Assembly: GCF_000378505.1 (NCBI RefSeq)
Contig: NZ_KB899992.1
Coordinates: 1-64,000, forward strand
Source: Modicisalibacter luteus DSM 23508
GTDB taxonomy: Bacteria > Pseudomonadota > Gammaproteobacteria > Pseudomonadales > Halomonadaceae
Length of the DNA: 64,000 nt
Reading direction: 5' to 3'
A program made the translations under genes and the position numbers. Positions 8,418-16,085 of the stretch are shown piece by piece. A model generated the notes under the pieces. It saw nothing but the letters and a program-made list of their open reading frames with translations, had not been told where the DNA came from and searched no databases. Each line of letters starts with the position of its first letter. Within the stretch, counting starts at the first letter, position 1.

Positions 8418-9362
8418 TCAGATTAGTCCGCTCAGGGTGAGCAAGAATATGCCGAGGCTCACCGTGAGCATGCAGCTGAACGTGGATATTACAATGATGT
8501 TGGCGGCCAGCTTGGTGTCGGCATTGGCAGCCTTGGCCATGACGAAACTCACGGCGGCGGTTGGGCTGGCCAGAAAGAGAAACAATGTTCCCAGGGCGGC
8601 ATCGCGATAACCCAGCATCAATGCGCCCAACACGCCCAGCGCCGGTAGCCAGACAGTCTTCCACAGGCTGGCATCAAGCGCCAGGCGGCTTCCCGCCTTG
8701 ACCGACTTGACCGATAGCGTCCCACCGATACAGATCAGCGCCAGCGGCAGCGACATGGAGCCGAAATAGTCACCCGACGTCATCAGCCATGACGGTAGAG
8801 GAATCTGCCAATAGGCGACAGGAATGGCTATCAGGACGCTAAGTATCAGTGGGTTTTTGGCCAGGTTGCGAAGAATCGATCCGATATCCGACTGAATGCT
8901 GGGGCTATAAATGGCCAGCACGATGGCAGACAGGATGTTGTAGATCACGATGATTGCCCCGGCCATGATGCCACCCAGGGACAAGCCGAAATTGCCGTAC
9001 ATGCTGGCGGCCAGTGCCAGACCGACGATACCGCAGTTGCCACGAAAGGCCCCCTGGACAAAGACGCCACGTTCCTCGATGGGGCAACGCCAGATTGCCC
9101 AGCCCCAGGCGAGCAGGAAGCTCAGCGTCGAGTAGCCCAGAAAATAGCCGATCAGGCCCGGCTGAAGCATGTCCAGGTCAGCCTTGATGATGCTCAGGAA
9201 CAGCAGGGTCGGCATGGTTGCCTTGAACACCAGCATCGAGGCTGTAGAGATGAAATGCGCATCGATCCAGCCGATACGTTTCAGGACGATACCGAGAAAG
9301 ACCATGGCGAAGACCGGCAAGGTCACGTCCAGGGTATGGAGAAAGACGTCCAGCAATGCCAT
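8418..9362 (-). CDS. AEC-family transporter (auxin efflux carrier superfamily)
   Basis: A 314-residue inner-membrane protein with about ten hydrophobic helices in two repeats. Features of the AEC family are the N-terminal LPVFAMVFLGIVLKR, the GAFRGNCGIVGLALA segment with Asn and Gly residues in a broken helix, and GGTLSVK before the second half. Bacterial members move dicarboxylates or similar anions. It is convergent with the GntR gene and reads away from the pathway, so a role in uronate or aldarate export is possible but unproven. A 33-codon gene lies just before it on the same strand. Confidence 0.88.
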   Translation of the reverse strand: MALLDVFLHTLDVTLPVFAMVFLGIVLKRIGWIDAHFISTASMLVFKATMPTLLFLSIIKADLDMLQPGLIGYFLGYSTLSFLLAWGWAIWRCPIEERGVFVQGAFRGNCGIVGLALAASMYGNFGLSLGGIMAGAIIVIYNILSAIVLAIYSPSIQSDIGSILRNLAKNPLILSVLIAIPVAYWQIPLPSWLMTSGDYFGSMSLPLALICIGGTLSVKSVKAGSRLALDASLWKTVWLPALGVLGALMLGYRDAALGTLFLFLASPTAAVSFVMAKAANADTKLAANIIVISTFSCMLTVSLGIFLLTLSGLI

Positions 9363-9377
9363 GCGGGGGTGAGCCTC

Positions 9378-9479
9378 CTAGCGTACCAGCCAGAAGCCGA
9401 CGGCCAAGGCGGCGATCACCGTCAATAAGAACAGGCCATTGCGAAGGCGGGTATCACGGGGCGGGCGAGGCTTTGGCAC
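9378..9479 (-). CDS. Small single-span membrane protein, 33 residues
   Basis: A GTG at 9477-9479 (minus strand) is preceded by AAGGA seven bases away and opens a 33-codon frame. The N terminus is Pro/Arg-rich (VPKPRPPRDTRLRNG), and a hydrophobic stretch LFLLTVIAALAVGFWLV follows with one Arg at the end, the layout of a small inner-membrane peptide with its basic end in the cytoplasm. It stops 15 bp before the AEC transporter start, so the two are likely co-transcribed. No family is recognised; it is short and could be a chance frame, but the ribosome site and topology favour a gene. Confidence 0.55.
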   Translation of the reverse strand: MPKPRPPRDTRLRNGLFLLTVIAALAVGFWLVR

Positions 9480-9617
9480 GAAAGGATCCTTCTTGGTTAT
9501 GGCAAGAGAAATTCATACGAGCGTATGATTGGCGATAACGGCCATACATGGTAAACCCGTTAGCCTGCTAGGCCTAGCGTAACCGCCTTGACCACATCGC
9601 TGCCGAGGAATGCCGAC

Positions 9618-10505
9618 ATGATCACTGCCACTGAACTGACGCTGGCCGAAGGCCGGCTTGCCGCCTTGAGCTGGGGCCATGAAGAGGCCCCGACCTGGCT
9701 GGCGCTGCATGGTTGGCTGGACAATGCGGCCAGTTTCTCGCGATTGGCCCCACGATTGGCAGAGCGGTTGGGCATTCGCATCGTTGCGATCGACTTTGCC
9801 GGCCATGGCTTGTCTCGGCGCCACCCGGCCGGCGTCGATTATGCCATCTGGGACTATATCCACGACGTGCTCGATGCCTTGTCCTCCCTGGGGATGGAGC
9901 GTGCGACGCTGCTTGGACATTCAATGGGCGCAGGAGTGTCCTGCCTGGTCGCGGCCGCCTTGCCCGAGCGAGTCGAACGGTTGGTCCTGATCGACGGCAT
10001 CGGAACGCTGTACACGCCTGCTGAGGACACCGCCAATCAATTGCGCAAGGGTATTCTGGGACACCGTCGGCGCACCTCATCCGCCCCGCACTATCCGGAT
10101 GTCGAGACGGCCGTGGCGGTCCGGGTCAGTGGGGGGGTAACCCCCATCGATGCTGCCACGGCGGAGCCGTTGGTCCGGCGCAACCTGGATATCGAGCCAG
10201 ATGGTACATGCCGGCTGCGCACCGATGGGCGGCTGCTGCGTCCTTCATTGGTGCGTTTCTGTCCCGAGCAGGCGCTGGCTCTGCTGGGTTCCATCGATAG
10301 GCCGGTGCTACTGATCGAGGGCGAGCGGGGTATCCTGGCCGAGCGCGATTTCGCGCAGAACGCCCGGTCGGCGATTCGGCACCTGTCGCGACATATCCTG
10401 CCCGGCGGCCATCATTTGCATCTGGAGCCTTTAGCTGTTGCTGCGGTGGCCGATACTATTGCCGAGCATGTGGATGCGGGGTTGGTAGGGGAAGAGCATG
10501 GCTAA
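9618..10505 (+). CDS. Alpha/beta hydrolase (serine hydrolase-like)
   Basis: A 295-residue alpha/beta-hydrolase fold protein. The oxyanion region is LHGWLDNAASF, the nucleophile elbow GHSMGAG carries the Ser, a catalytic Asp/Glu probably lies in LLIEGERG, and the His is in GGHHLHLEP. ATG 9618 was chosen since GAGGA stands 8 bp upstream; a TTG at 9588 would add ten residues without support. The stop lies inside the first codons of the next gene (8-bp overlap), so it is coupled to the patatin-like protein. Substrate unknown; it resembles the SERHL/MhpC group. Confidence 0.85.
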   Translation: MITATELTLAEGRLAALSWGHEEAPTWLALHGWLDNAASFSRLAPRLAERLGIRIVAIDFAGHGLSRRHPAGVDYAIWDYIHDVLDALSSLGMERATLLGHSMGAGVSCLVAAALPERVERLVLIDGIGTLYTPAEDTANQLRKGILGHRRRTSSAPHYPDVETAVAVRVSGGVTPIDAATAEPLVRRNLDIEPDGTCRLRTDGRLLRPSLVRFCPEQALALLGSIDRPVLLIEGERGILAERDFAQNARSAIRHLSRHILPGGHHLHLEPLAVAAVADTIAEHVDAGLVGEEHG

Positions 10506-11523
10506 ACGCATCGCACTGGTGCTGGGTAGTGGCGGCGCCCGTGGCTACGCTCACATCGGTGTCATCGAAGAAGTCGAGGCGCGGGGGTACGAGGTTATTG
10601 CTATCTCCGGTTGCTCGATGGGGGCCGTCATCGGCGGTATTTATTCGGCCGGCCAGCTCGAGAGTTATCGCACCTGGGTCTGCCAGCTCGATTACTTCGA
10701 TGTACTCAGGTTGGTTGATATCACCTGGAATGCCATGGGGGCGATGCGGGCCGGCAAGGTCATGGGCAAGCTCAAGGAGCTGATCGGGGATATCTGCATC
10801 GAGGATCTGCCGATTCCATTGACCACGGTGGCCACCGATCTTACCCGACAGCGTGAGGTATGGTTTCAGAGCGGTTCGCTGCTTCAGGCCATCCGGGCTT
10901 CCATTGCCGTGCCCGGCCTCATTACCCCGCTCAGGATCGGCGACCAGATTCTGGTCGACGGTGGGTTGCTCAACCCGCTACCGATTATTCCCACTGTTTC
11001 CGCCCATGCCGACCTGATCCTGGCGGTGAACGCGACCGCCCAAACCCATCGGCCTGTCTCGCTCGAGGAGTTGCTTCCCCCCGACGAGGCCGCCGAAGAG
11101 CATGCGCGTGAAGCTGCGCTCGAGGCACAGGGCAAGGGAGTCTACGGATGGGTCGGGGGTATGCGCACCCGGGCCCAGCGTATGCTCAACGGAAGCGGGG
11201 CGCCTATTGTCCCCGAGGGGAGAGAAGGGGAGACGGAACGACAGCGGGCTACCGAGCGTGCATGGAGCAAACTCGACATCATGCTGGCCTCGTTCGAGAT
11301 CACCCAGGCGGCCCTGGCCAAGTACAAGATTGCCGGCTATCCGCCGGACGTACTCATCGACATTCCCAAGACGGTATGCGGCGCCTATGAATTTCACCGG
11401 GCCGAAGGGCTGATTCGTTTAGGAAGACACTTGGCTTCCCAGGCATTGGATCGTTACGAAGGCAAGGCCGACGGCGGTCAATCTGTCATCAGCGAGCCAC
11501 CGGTAGGTAAGCCGGCCAACTGA
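10498..11523 (+). CDS. Patatin-like phospholipase (RssA type)
   Basis: A 341-residue patatin-fold serine acyl hydrolase. The start LVLGSGGARGYAHIGVIEE contains the glycine-rich oxyanion loop, GCSMG holds the catalytic Ser (GxSxG), and DGG near residue 157 supplies the Asp of the Ser-Asp dyad. It resembles RssA/NTE-type cytoplasmic proteins of gammaproteobacteria, which act on phospholipids or lysophospholipids; the natural substrate is unknown. A variable insert (residues about 195-250) is rich in Glu, Arg and Gly. The gene overlaps the upstream hydrolase by 8 bp. Confidence 0.88.
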   Translation: MAKRIALVLGSGGARGYAHIGVIEEVEARGYEVIAISGCSMGAVIGGIYSAGQLESYRTWVCQLDYFDVLRLVDITWNAMGAMRAGKVMGKLKELIGDICIEDLPIPLTTVATDLTRQREVWFQSGSLLQAIRASIAVPGLITPLRIGDQILVDGGLLNPLPIIPTVSAHADLILAVNATAQTHRPVSLEELLPPDEAAEEHAREAALEAQGKGVYGWVGGMRTRAQRMLNGSGAPIVPEGREGETERQRATERAWSKLDIMLASFEITQAALAKYKIAGYPPDVLIDIPKTVCGAYEFHRAEGLIRLGRHLASQALDRYEGKADGGQSVISEPPVGKPAN

Positions 11524-11538
11524 TATGGGCTAGGGTGG

Positions 11539-12111
11539 CTACACCTCCCCCCGTCGACGCAGCAGGACATATATGGCACCAGTGCCGCCATCGATGTCGC
11601 GGGCCGAGCAGAAGGCCAGCACCGTCGGCCATTCACGCAGCCAGGCATTGACGTGGCTCTTGATCACCGGGTGGTCGGCCATGCCGGTCCATGCCTTGCC
11701 ATGCACGACCAGTACACAGCGCATTCGGTTGTCACGGGCTTCGCGCAAAAACTCTTCCAGTTCGTGGCGGGCCTCATCAAGCGTATAGCCATGCAGGTCA
11801 AGGCCGGCTTCCCAATCGATCTGGCCGCGCTTCAGGGAGCTGCGCGTGCGGTAGGGCAGATCGGGCACCGCAAAGTCCAATGCCTCGCTGGGCCGGACCG
11901 GCTCGACCCGGCCATCACTGGTGCGGCTGGACGGGGTGTCGGGGGAGGCGGCAGTGGCCGCGACGCGACGCTGGGCGAGTCGGCCATCGTCCCGGCGGGG
12001 CTTGCCGGGGTCGGCACGATCGCTGGTTAGTCGCCGTACGCCGGCCTCTTCGAGGGCCTGGCGAAACAGGGAGACTTCCTCCTCGTCAGGCGTACCGCGG
12101 CGTCGGCTCAT
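11539..12111 (-). CDS. Smr-domain protein (SmrA-like)
   Basis: 190 residues. The N-terminal third is polar and likely disordered; the C-terminal half is an Smr domain with the LDLHGYTLDEARHELEEF motif and VVHGKAW, the place where most members carry HGKG. Smr proteins nick or cleave nucleic acids, and some release stalled ribosomes. The HGKG loop is changed to HGKA here. It is convergent with the patatin gene and divergent from prmB. Family is certain, molecular function is not. Confidence 0.88.
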   Translation of the reverse strand: MSRRRGTPDEEEVSLFRQALEEAGVRRLTSDRADPGKPRRDDGRLAQRRVAATAASPDTPSSRTSDGRVEPVRPSEALDFAVPDLPYRTRSSLKRGQIDWEAGLDLHGYTLDEARHELEEFLREARDNRMRCVLVVHGKAWTGMADHPVIKSHVNAWLREWPTVLAFCSARDIDGGTGAIYVLLRRRGEV

Positions 12112-12243
12112 GTCGAATCTCTCGGTCGGTTGATGGGGCTCTGGCAGGGAGCGCCCAGTATAGCGACTTGGCAGTGACTGTGAACCGCCGCGCTCGGCGG
12201 GTACAATCAGCCCTCCATGTCATTGTCATCTACAGGACGTCGT

Positions 12244-13212
12244 GTGACCGCTTCCCGACTCGCCGCCGTATCCACGCTCAGTCTCGACGACACGCAGTTA
12301 GCTGACGAGCTACTGACCCTGCGAGATTGCCTGCGCTGGGCAACCAGCGAATTTCACACCCAACGCCTGCATTTCGGGCATGGCACGGCGAGCGCCTGGG
12401 ACGAAGCCGTGGCGCTGGTGCTCGGCGCGTTGCATCTGCCCTGGGATGTCGATCCTTCGGTGCTCGATGCGCGCCTGCTGAACATGGAACGGCAACGCAT
12501 TGTGGCCCTGGTACGTGAGCGCATCGAGACGCGCCGCCCGCTGCCTTATCTGCTCGGAGAGGCGTTCTTCGCCGGCTACCCCTTCGACGTGGATGAACGC
12601 GTACTGATTCCACGCTCGCCGATCTCCGAGTTGATCGAGCATGACTTTGCCGCCTGGTTTCCCGACTTTCCTCCAGCCCGTGTACTCGACATGTGCACCG
12701 GCTCGGGGTGCATCGGCATCGCCACGGCCTTGCACATGCCGACGACCGAAGTCGACCTGGTGGATGTCAGTGCCGAGGCCTTGGACGTCGCCAAGGCCAA
12801 TATCACCCGCCACGATGTCGGGGCGCGTGTACGTGCGGTGCTTTCGGACCTGTTCGACGGCGTGACGGGGCAACACTACGACCTGATCGTCGCCAATCCA
12901 CCCTACGTGGATGCCCGGGACCTGGCTACCATGCCGGCGGAATTCCAGCATGAACCTGCGCTGGCCCTGGGGGCCGGCAAGGATGGTCTGGACATCGTGC
13001 GCCGTCTCCTGCGCGAGGCACGGACCCACCTCAATGACGATGGGGTGCTGATCGTCGAGGTCGGCAATTCGGATCGTCACCTCGAGGCGGCCTTTCCCGA
13101 GGTACCGTTCCTGTGGCTGGAGTTCGAGCGTGGTGGACACGGCGTTTTCGCGCTGACCGCGCGGGAACTCGACGAGTACGCGTCTTACTTCACTTCGCCT
13201 GAGTCTCTTTGA
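12244..13212 (+). CDS. prmB: Ribosomal protein L3 glutamine methyltransferase
   Basis: About 322 residues. An N-terminal helical domain (LRWATSEF...[23 protein letters not shown]) precedes a SAM-binding methyltransferase fold with the sugar-binding motif [12 protein letters not shown] and the catalytic NPPY (VANPPYVDA) used to methylate a glutamine side chain. It closely resembles E. coli PrmB rather than PrmC (GHGT, PRSPI, DERVL). GTG 12244 with AGGA six bases before it is preferred to ATG 12217, which lies almost directly after a TACAAT -10 box at 12202-12207. aroC follows after 10 bp, the usual gammaproteobacterial pairing. Confidence 0.92.
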   Translation: MTASRLAAVSTLSLDDTQLADELLTLRDCLRWATSEFHTQRLHFGHGTASAWDEAVALVLGALHLPWDVDPSVLDARLLNMERQRIVALVRERIETRRPLPYLLGEAFFAGYPFDVDERVLIPRSPISELIEHDFAAWFPDFPPARVLDMCTGSGCIGIATALHMPTTEVDLVDVSAEALDVAKANITRHDVGARVRAVLSDLFDGVTGQHYDLIVANPPYVDARDLATMPAEFQHEPALALGAGKDGLDIVRRLLREARTHLNDDGVLIVEVGNSDRHLEAAFPEVPFLWLEFERGGHGVFALTARELDEYASYFTSPESL

Positions 13213-13222
13213 GGATCGCTGC

Positions 13223-14308
13223 ATGTCCGGCAATACCTTCGGTAAGCTGTTCACTGTAACCACCTTCGGCGAAAGCCATGGCCCGGCGTTGGGCGCCATT
13301 GTCGACGGTTGCCCTCCAGGGTTACCGCTGACCGAGGCTGACCTGCAGCACGATCTGGATCGGCGTCGGCCGGGGTCGTCACGTTACACCACGCAGCGTC
13401 GTGAGCCGGACGAGGTGCGTATCCTTTCGGGGGTCTTCGAGGGCGTGACTACCGGTACGCCGATCGGACTGTTGATCGAGAATACCGACCAGCGTTCCAA
13501 GGACTATTCCGACATCAAGGATCGCTTTCGTCCGGCGCACGCCGACTACACCTACCATCACAAGTACGGACTACGGGATTACCGGGGCGGAGGCCGCTCC
13601 AGTGCGCGCGAGACGGCGATGCGTGTCGCCGCCGGGGCGATCGCCAAGAAGTACCTGGCCATGCAGGGAATCCAGGTGCGTGGCTATATGAGCCAGCTCG
13701 GGCCCATTGCCATCGAGTTCAAATCCTGGGAGGGCGTCGATGACAATCCCTTCTTCTGTCCCGATCCTGACAGACTCCCCGAACTGGAAGCCTATATGGA
13801 TCAGCTGCGGCGCGATCAGGACTCGGTCGGAGCCAAGATCACCGTAGTGGCCGAAGGTGTGCCGGTGGGCTTGGGTGAGCCGGTCTTCGACCGGTTGGAT
13901 GCCGAGTTGGCCCACGGCCTGATGAGCATCAATGCGGTCAAGGGCGTAGAAATCGGTGACGGCTTCTCGAGTGTCGTCCAGCGTGGCAGCGAGCACCGCG
14001 ACGAGATGTTGCCGGAGGGCTTCCAGTCCAACCATGCCGGCGGTGTGCTTGGCGGTATCAGTTCCGGTCAGCCGATTATCGCGCACTTGGCGCTCAAGCC
14101 GACCTCGAGCATCACCCAGCCTGGGCGCTCCATCGACATCGACGGCAATCCGGTCGGGGTGATCACCAAGGGGCGTCATGATCCCTGCGTCGGCATTCGC
14201 GCCACACCCATCGCCGAGGCGATGATGGCACTGACCCTGATGGACCATCTTCTACGGCATCGCGCTCAAAACGCCGATGTCTCGGTATCGACGCCGCGCC
14301 TGCGTTAA
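13223..14308 (+). CDS. aroC: Chorismate synthase
   Basis: A 361-residue FMN-dependent lyase that turns EPSP into chorismate, the branch point to aromatic amino acids, folate and ubiquinone. Signature stretches are [18 protein letters not shown] near the start, [18 protein letters not shown], the central [24 protein letters not shown] and [19 protein letters not shown]. Length and motifs fit bifunctional-type gammaproteobacterial enzymes. It follows prmB by 10 bp and is very likely in the same operon. Confidence 0.97.
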   Translation: MSGNTFGKLFTVTTFGESHGPALGAIVDGCPPGLPLTEADLQHDLDRRRPGSSRYTTQRREPDEVRILSGVFEGVTTGTPIGLLIENTDQRSKDYSDIKDRFRPAHADYTYHHKYGLRDYRGGGRSSARETAMRVAAGAIAKKYLAMQGIQVRGYMSQLGPIAIEFKSWEGVDDNPFFCPDPDRLPELEAYMDQLRRDQDSVGAKITVVAEGVPVGLGEPVFDRLDAELAHGLMSINAVKGVEIGDGFSSVVQRGSEHRDEMLPEGFQSNHAGGVLGGISSGQPIIAHLALKPTSSITQPGRSIDIDGNPVGVITKGRHDPCVGIRATPIAEAMMALTLMDHLLRHRAQNADVSVSTPRLR

Positions 14309-14325
14309 CCTTCGAAGCCCTTGGG

Positions 14326-14859
14326 TCAGTGCCCCTGGCCCTCGGCATGTTGGCGTTCTTCGCGAGTGATTTTTTCGATGTCCACCTGTGGATGGTGGCG
14401 GTGGATGAGACTCACGATCTCGTCCTCCTGACTCTCGTGAACGTCGACCATCATGAGGATGGCGCCGCGGCGGATATCGCCGCGATACTTTTTTACCTTG
14501 GCATCGGGTACGGAGACGCCGATAAGCGTACTCGCCCACAGCCCGAAAAGCCCACCGAAGACGCCCAGCCCGACGATCATGGCAGTCATGCCCATTGGGC
14601 CAGGAATCGCCAGAACCAAGGCAGCGACCAAGCCAATGAACAGGCCTAGAGGCGCGCCGATCATCACACCGCGCTTGGCGGCATCGACAGTGTCGGTCGT
14701 CTGCACGAATGTGGCCTTTTTCACCCCGGTATCCTGCCAGGCCTGCGAGTTTCTGGAAGCCACATGGATGTGGCCTTGATCGAGTCCCAAGTCGCTCAAC
14801 TCCTCGGTAATGTTGGCGGCCGTCTGTGTGTCTGGTGTCAAAAAATAGAGCCGTTGCAT
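14326..14859 (-). CDS. Membrane protein with glycine-zipper-like segment, unknown function
   Basis: 177 residues from ATG 14859; AAGG precedes it. An N-terminal soluble part (MQRLYFLTPDTQTAANITEEL, ferredoxin-like in look) is followed by two closely spaced hydrophobic, Gly-rich segments (GVMIGAPLGLFIGLVAALVLAIPG and MIVGLGVFGGLFGLWASTLIG), then a soluble part with a His cluster (HRHHPQVDIEK). This layout is common in DUF1269-like or general-stress membrane proteins of Halomonas and Pseudomonas. Function not known. It is convergent with aroC. Confidence 0.75.
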   Translation of the reverse strand: MQRLYFLTPDTQTAANITEELSDLGLDQGHIHVASRNSQAWQDTGVKKATFVQTTDTVDAAKRGVMIGAPLGLFIGLVAALVLAIPGPMGMTAMIVGLGVFGGLFGLWASTLIGVSVPDAKVKKYRGDIRRGAILMMVDVHESQEDEIVSLIHRHHPQVDIEKITREERQHAEGQGH

Positions 14860-15033
14860 CGTGTTCTGCCTTGTAAGCTGTTGTCGGGAAGGGGCACGCT
14901 TGATCTGAATCCCAGTGTAGATCGGCATCCGTCAACGCTAAGGCTTGTGACGAAACATCGGCAGGCCTGGAGGGCACCGTGACGGTACCCATTACTGCTA
15001 CACTCAGGAGACGTTCACTGATCGAGCCCAGCC

Positions 15034-15381
15034 ATGAAAATCCACCTCGAGTTCGACCTGACTCCCGCCGAATTTCGCCAGGCCATGGGGCTGCCCGATG
15101 TCGAGTCTTTCCAGCGCGAGTTGATGTCCCGCATCCAGCAACAGATGGAAGCTGGCGTGGAAGGGTATGACCCGTGGAGCCTGATGCAGCCCTTCATGCA
15201 GCAGGGCTTGTCCCAGGGTATGACCAACTTTGGCAATTACCAGCAGATGATGCTGGACATGATGCGTCAGGCTGGCACTGGCCGGCGCGCGGAGTCGAGC
15301 GAGGAGAGCGATGCCGAGAAAGCGAGCGAAACGCGCCGCTCTAGCGCATCTGCAACATCGCGTCAGTCAAGAAAGAGCTGA
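15034..15381 (+). CDS. Small cytoplasmic protein of PHA loci (DUF6489-like)
   Basis: 115 residues. The start MKIHLEFDLTPAEFRQAMGLPDVESFQRELM and a Met/Gln-rich middle (WSLMQPFMQQGLSQGMTNFGNYQQMMLDMM) resemble, from memory, the DUF6489 family of small proteins often found near polyhydroxyalkanoate genes; the C-terminal 40 residues are Ser/Glu/Arg-rich and likely disordered. It precedes the phasin gene by 155 bp. A granule-surface or regulatory role is plausible from context only. Confidence 0.7.
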   Translation: MKIHLEFDLTPAEFRQAMGLPDVESFQRELMSRIQQQMEAGVEGYDPWSLMQPFMQQGLSQGMTNFGNYQQMMLDMMRQAGTGRRAESSEESDAEKASETRRSSASATSRQSRKS

Positions 15382-15474
15382 TAAAGGGCTGGGGCAAGAG
15401 TTGTCGAGCTGATTGGTGAATCTACCGGCCTCAGCCATCGTGCTATTGCAACCCTCAGCAAGTGGAAGTAGTCT

Positions 15475-15492
15475 TTTTGCAGTGCAGCAAAA
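15475..15492. promoter_or_regulatory. TGC-rich inverted motif upstream of the phasin gene, PhaR-like site
   Basis: TTTTGCAGTGCAGCAAAA lies 45 bp before the phasin start. Repressors of the PhaR family bind TGC/GCA-rich dyads upstream of phasin genes in other bacteria; the match here is by eye. No phaR gene is present in the window. Confidence 0.4.
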
Positions 15493-15536
15493 GCGTATTG
15501 CCAACTTCGTGCTTGATCCTCCGGGAGGGATTCGTC

Positions 15537-16001
15537 ATGCAACAGGATCAGTTTTTCAACGCCTTTACCGAGCAGACTCGCAACTTCTTCGAGCCCATGC
15601 GCAAGCTGAATGGCTTGATGCTGGACAACATGGAGAAGATGACCCAGTTCCAGCTGGAGTCGATGAAACGCTACAGCCAAATGGGAACCGAGCGCCTGCG
15701 TGCCGCGTCGGATATCAAGAATCCCGATGACATGCGCGACTTTGCTGCACGCCAGAGCGAGCTCATGAGCGAATTGTCCCAGCAGATGATGGAAGACGCT
15801 CGTGCCATGACCGAGTTGAGCCTTGCCTTCCGTGACGAATTGCAAAAGACCTTTTCCGATGTGAGTCAGCAAGCGATGGATCAGGCCAATTCGACCGCAC
15901 AGGAAGCCGAGAGCGCGACCAAGGCATCCACCAGTTCACCTTCTTCAAGCAAACCTTCCAGCTCGTCCAATAGCTCACGGGGCGGCAAGAACAATAGTTG
16001 A
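15537..16001 (+). CDS. phaP: Phasin (PHA granule-associated protein)
   Basis: 154 residues, mostly amphipathic helix. The start MQQDQFFNAFTEQTRNFFEPMRKLNGLMLDNMEKMTQFQLE matches the phasin domain, which coats polyhydroxyalkanoate granules and controls their size. The last 35 residues are almost all Ser, Lys, Thr and Asn, a flexible tail. ATG 15537 has a strong GGGAGGGA ribosome site seven bases before it. phaC follows, and a hairpin between them could set different expression levels for the abundant phasin and the scarce synthase. Confidence 0.92.
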   Translation: MQQDQFFNAFTEQTRNFFEPMRKLNGLMLDNMEKMTQFQLESMKRYSQMGTERLRAASDIKNPDDMRDFAARQSELMSELSQQMMEDARAMTELSLAFRDELQKTFSDVSQQAMDQANSTAQEAESATKASTSSPSSSKPSSSSNSSRGGKNNS

Positions 16002-16015
16002 TCAGCAAGACCAGC

Positions 16016-16036
16016 AAGGCCGGCTCTGCCGGTCTT
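16016..16036 (+). terminator. Hairpin between phaP and phaC
   Basis: A 9-bp stem AAGGCCGGC / GCCGGTCTT (one G-T pair) with a three-base loop is followed by GTCTTGTTT. It is a weak or partial terminator that lies 50 bp before phaC. Confidence 0.5.
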
Positions 16037-16085
16037 GTCTTGTTTCGTGGGTGCCCTGCAGTTGGGCAGGGCGTCAGGAGGGGAT

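Noticed and set aside
12310-13299. A 329-codon minus-strand frame opposite prmB
   Set aside because: Shadow of the prmB gene, no ribosome site or recognisable motif.
13571-14248. A 225-codon minus-strand frame opposite aroC
   Set aside because: Shadow of aroC; composition is typical of antisense of GC-rich genes.
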